Source: Warburgia ugandensis (lineage: Eukaryota; Streptophyta; Magnoliopsida; Canellales; Canellaceae). From it: DNA of 64,000 nt. The stretch spans positions 6,895,001-6,959,000 of the forward strand of contig CP141126.1 of NCBI GenBank assembly GCA_035236585.1, written 5' to 3'. Made by a program: the position numbers and the translations under genes. The notes beneath the pieces are model-generated. The model was not told the origin of the DNA and did no database searches. It saw only the letters and a program-made list of their open reading frames with translations. This document shows positions 1-10,734 of the stretch, one piece after another. Position 1 is the first letter of the stretch. Each line of letters begins with the position of its first letter.

Positions 1-1320
1 TGATGTACTAAAGGTGTAGGGCCTTTTTACTGTGGTCTCGTCTGGTGGCAAGTCAATTCCTGTCTGAGCACCTTTTTGGTATGCTCCATTTTGAACCACA
101 GAGTCAGCTGGAAACTATTCAAAGTATCTGGGCTTAGTTCGTGTTTATTCATGTATTAGAAGGTAGTCTTTTCGTTTTATTTGTTAGAAATTTCTCCTAC
201 GGTTGAATAATGCTTGTCGAACTCGAATTTTATCATCCTGTTGGAACACAGTTTGGAAGCACTCCCATGGAGTCATCATGTGACATGGCCGTGCTCTGTT
301 TCTATGTTTTTGATATAGCAGACCTTGTTTATGAACAGATGCCATATATCCAGTTCAACTGCTTGGTTATAACAGAATGTAAGTGCAACACTGCTCTTCA
401 TCTACCGATCCACATGCAGTTCGAAGTTACAGTGCTTAAGCTTCCCCGTAATGTCAATTGAGGCTGAGTTATGGGCTCAGTTTTTGTGTTCTACCAAGAG
501 CGGGAGTGTAATTTTTAGGGAACTTTTAATGGAAAGTGTTAACCATTTGTAACTTGTCATGTCAATTCACTTAATAACTTCTTTATTCAATCATTGACTG
601 GCCTCAATCAATCTGTTATTGGCTGGAGATAGTCAATAGCAGTTTCCTTTATCACGTCCTAGTCAGTAGAAAACATGCTTCTTCAATCATTGAGTCACCC
701 GAGTTGACTCAATTTCACATAGAACCAACTTTCCACGGTCATACAAAGGCCTGGTTAATACTAAGACCTAGCATCTAAGAGCAAATTCTTCATATTTGAA
801 TTTTGCAATAATGACAAAGACCTGTAACAGGCAGTGCGGTTCAATATTTTGTTTGCAGACAATTTGTTTGAGTTGACAATGCCTATGTTTAATGAGTTCT
901 CAGTGAAATAAAATTTCCCTAGGTTCTGCTCTAGCCATAGTTGCTAATTATACGTTATGTTTCCTTGATTTTACTCTCAGAAGCATTTCTCTTAGTGCTG
1001 TCGTGTAACTAATTTCTTAAGCATTTTGTCTGAAGTTAATGTTGGTGGAAAACTATGAGTATGTTTTGTATTGCATGCCTTCTATAGACAATGAAACAAG
1101 GTGTGGGTGCACCAAGCTTGCCTAGTCAGAGATCAGTTTCCTATTGTCAAAATTCGCCTCCATTGTATTTGTATTAGTACATGGAAAGTTGTCTCCATTA
1201 TTTTGCGTCTTTTTCTTGTAGTTGGAAAGAATGCTACCTAACATGCATTACTTTGGTTGGATATATTACATAATATGTTTAATATTTCATTGGGCTGAGA
1301 AGCTGTGCTGTTTCCTGTAG
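1..1320. other. Upstream intron/5' part of O-fucosyltransferase locus; no exon identified
   Basis: AT-rich sequence with no reading frame that I can tie to a protein family. The first exon I can support downstream begins after an acceptor at 1319-1320 and is already inside the protein, so this stretch is probably intron of the same gene. The N-terminal exons (cytosolic tail and membrane anchor in this family) lie here unrecognised or before the window. Confidence 0.4.
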
Positions 1321-4300
1321 TTGACCAAAGTATGGAAATATACAAGGAGACTAGAAGAGGGGAAGCCTTGTGCAAATAGTAGTATTCATTATTCTGGTAT
1401 GAATGATCTGCTTCTGCTGCATCTTTCTTTCTCTCTAGTTCAAGTAATTCAACTTACAAATGATTTGTTTGGGGTGCTTATGTTGTTTCCAGAGATGAAA
1501 GTTTAAAGAAGCTAATTACTTAATATTTCTATTAACTCTCAGGTTTGTCTGAGCCAAGTGGCTACCTGATTGTTGAGGCTAATGGAGGTCTCAATCAACA
1601 GCGCTCATCGGTAATCCTAATATCCTTCTTGGAGATCTGAAACACGATTTCAGTAATTACCAAATTTCTTCCACTCAGATCTCATTGCATTCTGTCCAAG
1701 CATGAAATACTTGATCATTGTTGTGTTTATATTTCCCAGTGAGGCTATCATCTCATCTAATGATGGTTGAACATGTAAAAACACTGTATTTAATTGTTCT
1801 ATAAACCAGTGCCAAGTTTTCATCTAATTCTTTCTCTATAGACTGTTTCAAACTTAAAGGTAGATGTTTTTTGAAGTTCGTTGCATGCATGATGAATGCG
1901 ATTTACTTTAGAAGAGATGCATCAGATCATCTATATTGTTTTAGTTTATTTATCATAATAAAAAAATGTTTTATTGGCAGATTTGCAATGCAGTGGCTGT
2001 GGCAGGGCTTCTAAATGCAGTACTCGTTGTCCCTCACTTTCAGTTTCACAGCATATGGAAAGATCCGAGGCAAGTATTGCATCTCTGTTTTATTTTGAGA
2101 ATATATGACATAAATCAGTGGAAGGTTGAAGGACCAAAGCATGGGTACTAGATGCAAATGTCTTCATGTGCTGTAACCTCATGTTTGTTATATTATAGAG
2201 ATCTGCGATGTCTTTAGTCCATGAAGATGAAGATTCTGTTGCTTTTTTGCATTGTGGATTGCCTACTGGGTCATTTTTTTTTTCTAGATTTGATTGTGTT
2301 TAGGCATTCCTATGAAGTAGATCATAAAGTAGAAGTTGAGAAAGTTATGTCCAACGTCATGAGGTCAGGTGCATGGTCCTGATCCCGTGCTGAATGGACA
2401 TTTGGTCCATGAAAAAAAAGGCTTGGAAAAGTCAAATGTTAAAATGCCTCTTGATCAAACCTTGAATAAGGCTGAATAGATCAGAAAGTATGTACCAAGC
2501 TTATTTTCTTAAATTGAATCACTGAGCTGATCGCATTCATGAGCTGAACTTGCTCCTTGAAAGCAACTTCTAGCAAACCCTAGCAGCCACTGTAGTTTTT
2601 TTCCCTTCATGATCTGTTGGTTTGGCCTTTGTAAACTTCAGTTTCCCTGTTGGCTGGATAAAAATGGTCTACAATATATAGCTGTTCAATGGTCGTAATT
2701 CAGTGATGCTACTTAAATATTTGATCCTGTTATGTTTATTTTCTTGGTTATTTTGGAAGATAAATCTTGAAACAATTGAATAAATTGCTGCATTTTTGTC
2801 CATTTTGCAGTGAATTTGGAGACATTTATGATGAGTCATATTTTATAAGCATGCTTGAGGCCCATGTAAAAGTTGTCAGGGAGCTACCTGAGGCATTGAT
2901 GGAAAGATTTGATTACAATTTGACAAATGTACCAAACTTCAGAGTAAAAGCTTGGGCTCCTGTTAGTTACTACATGGAAGTGGTTTACCCTGTATTACAT
3001 GAGCACGGGTATGTACTCTGTACTTGACTCTGCTTAAATTACTGCATCATCCTATACTAAAACCAACCTGAACATTTTTAATATTGAAACATTGCAAGTT
3101 AGATTCATGTCATGTATGAATCTGTCATGCAGACCAGAGCAGCTCTAAGTTCTTTTGATTGTTTGAATATGAAACTAAAAGGACACGTTCAATGCTTGAA
3201 GCATATTTGGTATGAACTGTATGAAGTTTTTCTGTCTTACCATATTCAATGTAGGATATGGCCTTACCATATGAAGTTTGAATATGAAACTAAAGGACAC
3301 GTTCAATGCTTGAAGCATATTCAATGATTGAAGGCCATTTTCTTTAAATGGCCTTACCATATGAAGTTTTTCTTTCTTACCCGCTTTTCATTGTTTGAAT
3401 ATGAAACTAAAGGACATGTTCAATGCTTGAAGCATATTTAGTACGAACTGTAATCATTTATGGGTTCACATTTCTTTTCTATTGTCACTCGTTACAGATT
3501 CTGTTAATCTACATCAAGAAATGATATTTGTACACGTTTCTGTTTTAAAGTGTCTGTGAAATTGACCTTTTGTAGAATTCATTCTAGTCGTTATGTAGAT
3601 TGTGCTTATTTTTCTGGCAACATTTGAGTGGAGATGTTCCAAGATTAACTTAAAACCCTGCATTCGTAGTGATAGTCAACTAGCTCAATTTCTAATTTCA
3701 ACATCATGTAATCTGCTTTATACTTATCAATCTGGTTACCCATTTCTCTAGAGCCATCTATACTTCCATCAGCTTTGAGTTTCTCAGACCCTTGAAATCT
3801 TCAGCTAGCTCTTATTTTTGCTGTCACTCCTGCTTATTCTGCTTCAGCATTAGCTCATTGTTGTGCCTGCTTGTCTCTTGTCAAGTTTTCCAAACTCATG
3901 GTGTGATGAGTTGGAATCGTACAGTCCCCACTACCTTTATCAAGAAGTGAACTTGTTTTCTTCTTGTTGATCCTGTCTCTCATTTTTTCAGAACAAGCCA
4001 AATGCCTTTATGAGAATGCAAGAAATAAAAAAGTGTCAATACTGAATATTAGGATTTTATGAGCCATCCATGAGTAGCATACAAACATGTCATACATGAG
4101 GGATAACTGGAGGTGCATTGACATGCAGCCATCGATGTTTAGGATGAACTGCCAGGTTTGGTGGAATTCAGGCAAAGATGTTGTATTTGTAGATAAGAAA
4201 TTCAAAATTCAGATGCTCAAGTCTAGAAAAGAAATGAAAAAATAATTGATGACAGGAACATATCTGCATGTGGATCTTGGCCCTTGTGCTTTTGAGCTAA

Positions 4301-6267
4301 CATATTTTGGGAAAGTTTGTATGGACGAATTTTCAGGTATAATTCTTCAGGTAGTTGATAGTAGCAGAGCCTGTTCGAAGAATAAAATTTTGAAGGAGGG
4401 GAAACACAACAATTTAAGAGGAAGGCTCTAATACCATGTTAACTTGCTGAGAATCAGGGTTTGAGACTGTGCATGGGTGTGTGTGTCTAACTTTCACCAA
4501 AAGAAAAAGAAGAAAACCTTGCTAAAAACAGCACACAGGAAAATGTTGACAATCATTAAGTTATGATAGTTAAGCAAATGAACTGGTCTGTTTTTTGCAC
4601 ATATAACAAATAGCAAGAAATGCTTAAAATCCCTATAAATGTAATAAATTACCTGTACATGAAAGAAAAAAGTTAGAAGTAGCTGTGATGTGCCTGTATA
4701 GATGATTGAAGCACATGTGCTACACCAGTTGATCAGTGACTAATGCTTACACTAAAGAGGAATTAGCGGCTAATTCTGATTTTGTTGAAGAAGAAATAGT
4801 TCACATACAGTAAGGCCTGTGAATATATTGGTTTGGTGATGATGATCACGTAGCCAAGTTCTTAGTGGGTTCTTTACACTGTTAGCACAAAGGCACTTCA
4901 TGCCATGTTTTCATTGTCTTCTAATTATGTTTAAATGTGCTTTCTGTGATGCAGGGTTGTCATGATATCTCCATTTGCAAATAGATTGGCGATGCAACTT
5001 CCACCTAATATTCAATTTCTCAGATGCTTAGCCAATTATGAGGCACTTAGATTTTCTGTTGCCATTGAAACATTGGCAAAGAACTTAGTGAATCGCATGA
5101 TGGAGAGAAGTTCAAGAACTGGTGGGAAGTATGTCTCAGTTCATCTACGTTTTGAAGAGGTATTTGCAGCTATTTCCAGTGATAGCACATGCACACGTAC
5201 ATACATATACTCAATAAATTATGAACTTCTCTTGTTCACTGGGTGCTTATGGTCCTTAATTCAATCAAATAGGATATGGTTGCTTTCTCGTGCTGCGAAT
5301 ATGACTGGGGGAAGAATGAAAAGTTAGAAATGCAATCTGCTCGTGAAAGAGGGTGGAGCAAGTTTAAACTCAAGGACCGTATAATAAAACCCAGTGTTAA
5401 TCGATTAAATGGCAAATGTCCTTTAACACCCTTGGAGGTAATTCAAATTTTATGTACTTTTTCTTACTTCTTCCTCTTTGTTTCATAGAGTAACTCCTCT
5501 TTTTCATGTCAGCATAGGTGGGATTGATGCTAAGGGGTATGGAGTTCGATAACAGTACTTCCATCTATTTGGCATCGGGGGATATATATCAGGCAGAAAC
5601 AAATTTAGCTCCTCTACTGCATATGTTTCCCCTTCTTCAGACAAAAAGGACTCTTGCTACTCCAGAGGAGCTTGCTTCAATCGATGTACTCCCCTTGAAG
5701 TCCTCCACATGGTTTGGGCATCTGAGGTTCGTATTTCTGGGCAACCTATTATCTTCCAGAAGCAAATGATTGGTAAATTCTTGTTGCAGGGCTTTTCTTC
5801 AAGGTTGGCAGCTTTGGATTATACCGTCTGCCTATTCAGTGAAGTTTTTGTAACAACACAAGGTGGCAATTTCCCCCATTTCCTAATGGGCCACAGAAGG
5901 TATCTCTATAAGGGGCATGCTAAGACCATCAAGCCAGACAAACGCAAGTTAGCCGTTTTACTGCATAATACCAGCATCAGGTCTTCCCATAATCTCATCC
6001 ATTACTAACATTAGCTTGTCCATCTTGATTCCAAGCCAGTGAAAAACCTTCTGTTTTGTTTGTTTCAGTTGGACGTCTTTCAAGTATCAGATGAAACGAA
6101 TGCTCATTGAGAGTGATAGGGAGGGAATTGCTACAAGGAAGGCCAGGCAATCTATCTATGCAAACCCTTCAACAGATTGTACATGTTCATTCAGCTCGAC
6201 CAATCTGACACTCACATCTGGCGGTCCTGGGCACTCATTTTATTCCCTTGAAACCAATTCCCGCTGA
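1321..6267 (+). CDS. O-fucosyltransferase family protein (GT106-like), 3' nine exons, 5'-partial
   Basis: Plant O-fucosyltransferase-like (former DUF246) enzyme, a family thought to act as type II Golgi membrane proteins on cell-wall glycans or glycoproteins. Nine phase-compatible exons: 1321-1396, 1543-1610, 1981-2069, 2811-3008, 4955-5159, 5273-5437, 5518-5685, 5790-5980, 6069-6267. They encode 452 residues to a TGA at 6265-6267. Visible family motifs are GGLNQQR (exon 2), HLRFEED across exons 5 and 6 (nucleotide-sugar binding region), and the C-terminal block [20 protein letters not shown] in exon 8, followed by a basic [10 protein letters not shown] stretch. The third intron has a GC donor. 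The end of exon 7 (donor GTACTC at 5686) is the least certain junction; it was chosen because it joins ELASID in phase to [10 protein letters not shown]. The start codon, N-terminus and membrane anchor are missing. Family assignment is firm; acceptor substrate is unknown. Confidence 0.9.
2070..2810 (+). other. GC-AG intron in the O-fucosyltransferase gene
   Basis: Exon 3 ends ...CCGAG and is followed by GCAAGT instead of GTAAGT; the acceptor is TTTTGCAG at 2803-2810. Splicing here keeps the frame (AG|T, serine) and joins DP to SEFGDIYDE, which fits the family. No GT near 2069 keeps the frame. GC donors are a known minor class (about 1% of plant introns) and usually have a strong surrounding consensus, as here. 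Confidence 0.75.
3161..3438 (+). repeat. Three-copy interspersed ~46-bp repeat inside an intron
   Basis: A block starting GTTTGAATATGAAACTAAA and ending CTTGAAGCATATT occurs at about 3161-3208, 3276-3321 and 3393-3438. The spacers also share pieces (GGCCTTACCATATGAAGTTT). It lies wholly within the intron 3009-4954. It looks like local tandem duplication of about 115 bp; I see no coding potential. Confidence 0.85.
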
Positions 6268-7411
6268 CACAAACCAGCTATTCTTTCACCTACAGCAGCT
6301 GTAAATATTTTCTTTCCGTGATTTGCTTCGAGCTTCCTCACAGCTTTGCTCCCAGATTTTGCATTCCACTGTGGAGCCTACCATGAAATTTGATTGAACA
6401 GCATTACAACAGATTCTAACTGGCTTTTGTTTTCTTCTTGGTAGTGCGTAAGTACAGTACCCGCCGAATTTGTTGTTGTCGATACATTCATGTATAAAAA
6501 GTCTTGCTCATTTGAAACATTGCATGCTATCTACTGCACTGAAACTAGGCAACTTTTTTTTTTTTCTTGGTGATGAGAATTTTTATACCAGAAAAAGAAA
6601 ACAGGGGCTGAGACTGAGCAGCCTGAAGAAAACTGCTTGGCCTAATGCAAGATAAAAAAAGGCAGCCTGAAGTTCCCACATATGCGGGGTCTGGGGAAGG
6701 GGCAGACCACATACGATTTATAGTGTGCAGTATTACTTTGCATTTTTACAAGAGACTATTTCCATGTCTTACACGGCAACAACTCTATTATTGGGCCAAG
6801 GCTAGCCTAATGCAATGTACAATGCAAAAAAGAGTGCCAAAGCACCCGAGTCCTGTAGTTCCATCATATCAGCAACCAGCAAATAAGCAACTTGGCTCGC
6901 AGGTTGGTTGCTTTCGATCTTAAGCAGAGTCCCTTGATCTAAACCGGTCATTTTCTGTGGCCTGCTTAGGATCATCTACACGTTCTCCTTGACAGAGAAT
7001 CCTGATCCCTGGTTGTCCAATTTGGTGGTATCTTTACGGTTTATGTGGACCATTATTTTCGTCTGTTTCTTAATGTCCATTTGTTATTGCAAAAGTAAAG
7101 CAATTGCTTGTGGATCGATTAGCTCTTATTATGGGACCCAAGAAGTGTTTTATCGTCCATCTCTTGATCATCGATCCACATTTGGCCATGAAAAATACGA
7201 ACGGCTGAAAATGCTACAAATTGTAGATAAGCAATGGTCTACGCTCATCAAGAAGTACAACTTTCTAAGACCAAGGGGTGCAATCCGTTTATCTAGCCAC
7301 TCAGACAAACCTATTGGCTAGTTTTTTCTATCAGGATCGTCTCCTGTACGATTGCCGGTTCTGTAAATCAAGCTAAATTTGAATGATCCACGTTGGGAAG
7401 TGCCCGAGCAC
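6268..7411. other. Intergenic region between O-fucosyltransferase and PPR genes
   Basis: 3' flank of the O-fucosyltransferase gene followed by an Au SINE relic and then the likely 5' leader of the PPR gene. Short open frames here lack any family resemblance. No polyadenylation site can be assigned with confidence. Confidence 0.5.
6651..6804 (-). mobile_element. Au-type SINE, internally deleted, with target-site duplication
   Basis: Reverse-oriented Au SINE: tail-side GGCAGCCTGAAG, GGTCTGGGGAAGGGGCAGACC, then AAAATGCAAAGTAAT on the reverse strand, and the A-box end GGCCCAATAATAGAG. The B-box segment between the two halves is deleted. The 11-bp direct repeat GCCTAATGCAA flanks it at 6640-6650 and 6805-6815, which fixes the borders. 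Confidence 0.8.
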
Positions 7412-9574
7412 ATGAAATTTGCGGGTTCGTGGAACATTCGAAATGTGCGTGGAATGCTCCGAAAAGATTCCAACTTCAAGCAGTTCCGATGTTTTTCTTC
7501 CGCTATTGATTTCCGTACAATTGTACAAGGTTTACGCCATTGCCGCCAAATTCAGGATTGCAAATACGGTAAATCTCTCCATTCTCAGCTGATAAAGCAT
7601 GGGTTCTGGAGAGACGTCTTCATTGCCAATAATTTGATTGCTATGAATTCTGATTTCATATTGCTTGATGACGCACAACGTGTCTTTGATGAAATGACTG
7701 TGAGAAATGTGGTTTCTTGGACCGCTTTGATCTCTGCCTATACCCGTGCTGGCGACCCAGTTGGAGCTCTCAAGGTTTTTACTATGATGTCAGAGTCTGA
7801 CGAAACTCCCAATAGCTTCACCTTTTCTGCAGCTTTGAAGTCATGTGCAATGGCACAGAATCTTGAATATGGTAAGATTATCCATGAACGTGTTTCTAAA
7901 GCTCAGCTGCAATTTGATACCATTTTGATGAATGCTGTTCTTGACATGTATGTTAAGTGTGGGAGTTTGAATGAAGCCCGGAAAGTTTTTGATGATATCT
8001 GGACTGCAAATTCAGCTTCTTGGAACACAATGATTGCTGGGTATTGTAAGGAAGGGCAGATGGAGGGGGCAATGGATCTTTTTCGTCGAGTGCCTGAGCC
8101 AGATATTGTCACTTGGAATACTGTCATCACAGGGTTTGCCTCTAAGGATAGCCCTGAAGCATTCGAATTCATAAGTTTGATGCACAGAGAAGGTATTAAA
8201 CTTGATCATTTCACATTTCCTTGTGCTCTCAAAACATGTGCTTCTTTGAGATGTATCGCAATGGGAAAACAGATACATTGCTATATGTCAAAATCTGGTT
8301 TTGCGTGCAACTGTTTTACTAGGTCGGCGCTGATTGATATGTATGCAAAGTGTGGAGAAGTTGATGAAGCAGCAAAGGTTTTCAATGAACATTCAACATT
8401 TGTAGGGTTTATTTATGATAGATTGGCCCTTTGGAACTCAATGGTCTCAGGTTATGCTGTTAATGGAGAGAATTGTAAGGCTCTTGATCTGGCTTCTCAA
8501 CTCTACAACTTAGGTTTGGCACTCGATTCATATACTTTTAGCAGCATTTTGAAGATCTGTATCAAGTTACTTGATCTGAGATCCGGGATTCAAGTTCATG
8601 GTTTAATTGTCACAAGTGGGTACGAATTGGACTCTATTGCAGGAAGTGTTCTTATAGACTTGTATTCTAAATGTGGAAAGGTAGCAGATGCTCTGAGATT
8701 GTTTAACAGGTTACCCATGAAAGATATAGTCACATGGTCAGGAATGATTTCGGGTTGTGTTCAACAACGATCAAACCTCTTAGCATTTTCTCTATTCAGA
8801 GACATGGTTTCTTTAAATCTTGAAGTTGATGAGTTTGTAGTTTCAAGTGTTCTGAAAGCTTGTGCTGGTCTAGCAGGGCTTGAAGATGGCAAACAGTTGC
8901 ATGCTTACTCTATCAAGAACGGATATGAATTGGAGCCAATTACTGCCACTTCTCTTATAGATCTGTACTCAAAATGTGGTGAAATTGAGGATGGCCTAAC
9001 CGTGTTTAAGTGTGTGACTGAAAAGGACACTGCTTCTTGGACAGGGATTATTGTGGGGTGTGGGCAGAATGGAAAAGCTGAGGAAGCAATTGGTTTCTTT
9101 GAAGATATGTTACAATCAGGGGTGAAGCCAAATGCAATCACTTTTATAGGTGTTCTTTCTGCATGTAGACATGCTGGTTTACCTGAGGAAGCCTGCAAGA
9201 TTTTTAGGTCAATGGTGGTGGATTATGGTTTAGTACCATGTTTGGAGCACTATAGTTGTATGGTTGATCTTCTGGGTAGAGCAGGCCGTTTCACAGAAGC
9301 AAAGAGATTGATTGATGATATGCCATTTGAGCCGGATAAAACCATATGGGGCCCCTTGTTAGGGGCATGTGTAGATCACAAGAATGTCGAATTTGGAAAA
9401 TTAGTTGCTGAACGTCTTCACGCACTTTCCCCGGATGATGTATCTGTATACGTAACACTCTCAAACGTTTTTGCTAGTGTAGAAATGTGGGATGATTCAG
9501 TCAAGTTGAGGGAAGTAAGCAGAGAAGTAGGTATGAAGGTAGCTGGAAGAAGCTGGATTGAGGTCAGATGCTAG
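7412..9574 (+). CDS. Pentatricopeptide repeat protein, PLS class, E subgroup
   Basis: Intronless 720-residue protein starting at the ATG at 7412 and ending with TAG at 9572-9574. PPR proteins bind organellar transcripts one base per repeat and direct editing or processing. About a dozen tandem P/L/S motifs are visible, with typical phrases such as NVVSWTALISAYTRAG, MYVKCGSLNEARKVFD, ASWNTMIAGYCKEGQ and LIDLYSKCGEIEDG. The C-terminus (GRAGRFTEAKRLIDDMPFEP, then GRSWIEV) is an E motif; the chain stops there with no DYW deaminase domain, so any editing role would need a partner deaminase. The N-terminus is basic with an arginine-rich stretch and RCFSSAID, compatible with a mitochondrial or plastid presequence. 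From memory it resembles Arabidopsis At4g08210, which I cannot verify here. Frame is intact throughout; expression cannot be judged. Confidence 0.93.
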   Translation: MKFAGSWNIRNVRGMLRKDSNFKQFRCFSSAIDFRTIVQGLRHCRQIQDCKYGKSLHSQLIKHGFWRDVFIANNLIAMNSDFILLDDAQRVFDEMTVRNVVSWTALISAYTRAGDPVGALKVFTMMSESDETPNSFTFSAALKSCAMAQNLEYGKIIHERVSKAQLQFDTILMNAVLDMYVKCGSLNEARKVFDDIWTANSASWNTMIAGYCKEGQMEGAMDLFRRVPEPDIVTWNTVITGFASKDSPEAFEFISLMHREGIKLDHFTFPCALKTCASLRCIAMGKQIHCYMSKSGFACNCFTRSALIDMYAKCGEVDEAAKVFNEHSTFVGFIYDRLALWNSMVSGYAVNGENCKALDLASQLYNLGLALDSYTFSSILKICIKLLDLRSGIQVHGLIVTSGYELDSIAGSVLIDLYSKCGKVADALRLFNRLPMKDIVTWSGMISGCVQQRSNLLAFSLFRDMVSLNLEVDEFVVSSVLKACAGLAGLEDGKQLHAYSIKNGYELEPITATSLIDLYSKCGEIEDGLTVFKCVTEKDTASWTGIIVGCGQNGKAEEAIGFFEDMLQSGVKPNAITFIGVLSACRHAGLPEEACKIFRSMVVDYGLVPCLEHYSCMVDLLGRAGRFTEAKRLIDDMPFEPDKTIWGPLLGACVDHKNVEFGKLVAERLHALSPDDVSVYVTLSNVFASVEMWDDSVKLREVSREVGMKVAGRSWIEVRC

Positions 9575-10734
9575 AAACCACTTGACATGTATACTATGGC
9601 AGTATGGTGTAAATTGCTCGGAATCTGACCAGCATGGTTCTGAAGTCCTTGAGGCACAGATCAGGAGGCTTGTTTCGGATGCAATTCTACTGTGATAGTA
9701 ATCACGGTCTTGAATTAAGGAAGGCATACAAGTGCTTATGTCTTGACGCACTGGGAGGATTAGCAGTCGTTGTTTTTAAGGGAACACTGGACCAGATCTT
9801 TCTAGAGCAAATTTCCCATACAGGTAGAGGCACCTATTCAAAAGTACTTGCTGGAGCTGTTGGAATTTATTTGATAGGCAGCCTATCAAACCACATCACA
9901 CGTTGTGTGGTTCCAGTCATCATACTTGGCAAATGCAGAAAGGACATGCTGCATACCGGTATGGCGACTTCTTTCATCTTTCCAAACTTTCCTATTCTTA
10001 TATTACCTAGTTAACTTAGTGTAATTTTCTGTGCGTGTTTTTGCAGCAGAGCAACAAGCTTCTTTGCCTTTGATAAACTGAAAAACCTCCTCTTGTTTTC
10101 CATCAGTCCAACCAGATGAATACAGGTCACACATACTAGCAGCTCTTATGTACTAGTACTATGCTCCTCCAATGATCTTATAACTGGAGATATTGCTTAT
10201 GGAACACTAAAGAGGAGGATACTACAGCTAAAATTTTTTGGTGATGTATCATCAACTTGAATTCATTCAAGTCCGTTGCCTGTTTGTGCCATCCTCAACT
10301 TTGTTGGTGCAGTGTAAAGATCAGATTTTCCTCATGCAGTTTCGTGCCTGGAGGTACCTTATTTGCTGTTTTACCCAACTTGGTTTTATCGATGTTGGTG
10401 TAGTACTAGAGGAACAAATCCACGTGCTGCAAGCATAACTTTACTAATGAAGATTCCTGTATCATCATTGAAAACGTGAATAGCATTGCAAAATTACAAT
10501 TATGCCTAAGGATGGTATACAAGAATGTAATGAACTGACCGGGATTTGGGAGTAAAAGAGACCTGACCTTTGATTCCAGATGGCTCTAATGTATGCTTTC
10601 TTTCAAAAATGCTATACAAGACTGTTATAAATTTCTTACATATCAATATCGTATGGTTCTATCTGCACTTGTACTTTGGATTCTTTGCTTATTTCTGATT
10701 TCCATGATTACTTGGTTGCATTCCAAGTAGCAGG
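9575..10734. other. Region without identified gene
   Basis: 3' flank of the PPR gene. An open frame of 126 codons at 9634-10014 shows no recognisable domain and no codon-usage contrast with its surroundings; it may be part of the PPR 3' UTR. Nothing else stands out before the DUF639 relic begins. Confidence 0.4.

Noticed and set aside
5686..5726. Extension of O-fucosyltransferase exon 7 to the GT at 5727
   Set aside because: It would end in the wrong phase for exon 8 and add residues absent from the family; the donor at 5686 fits the phase.
7379..7411. Upstream extension of the PPR frame to 7379
   Set aside because: It begins with TTG, not ATG; the first in-frame ATG is at 7412.
9634..10014. 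126-codon open frame after the PPR gene
   Set aside because: No recognisable domain; probably 3' UTR or chance.
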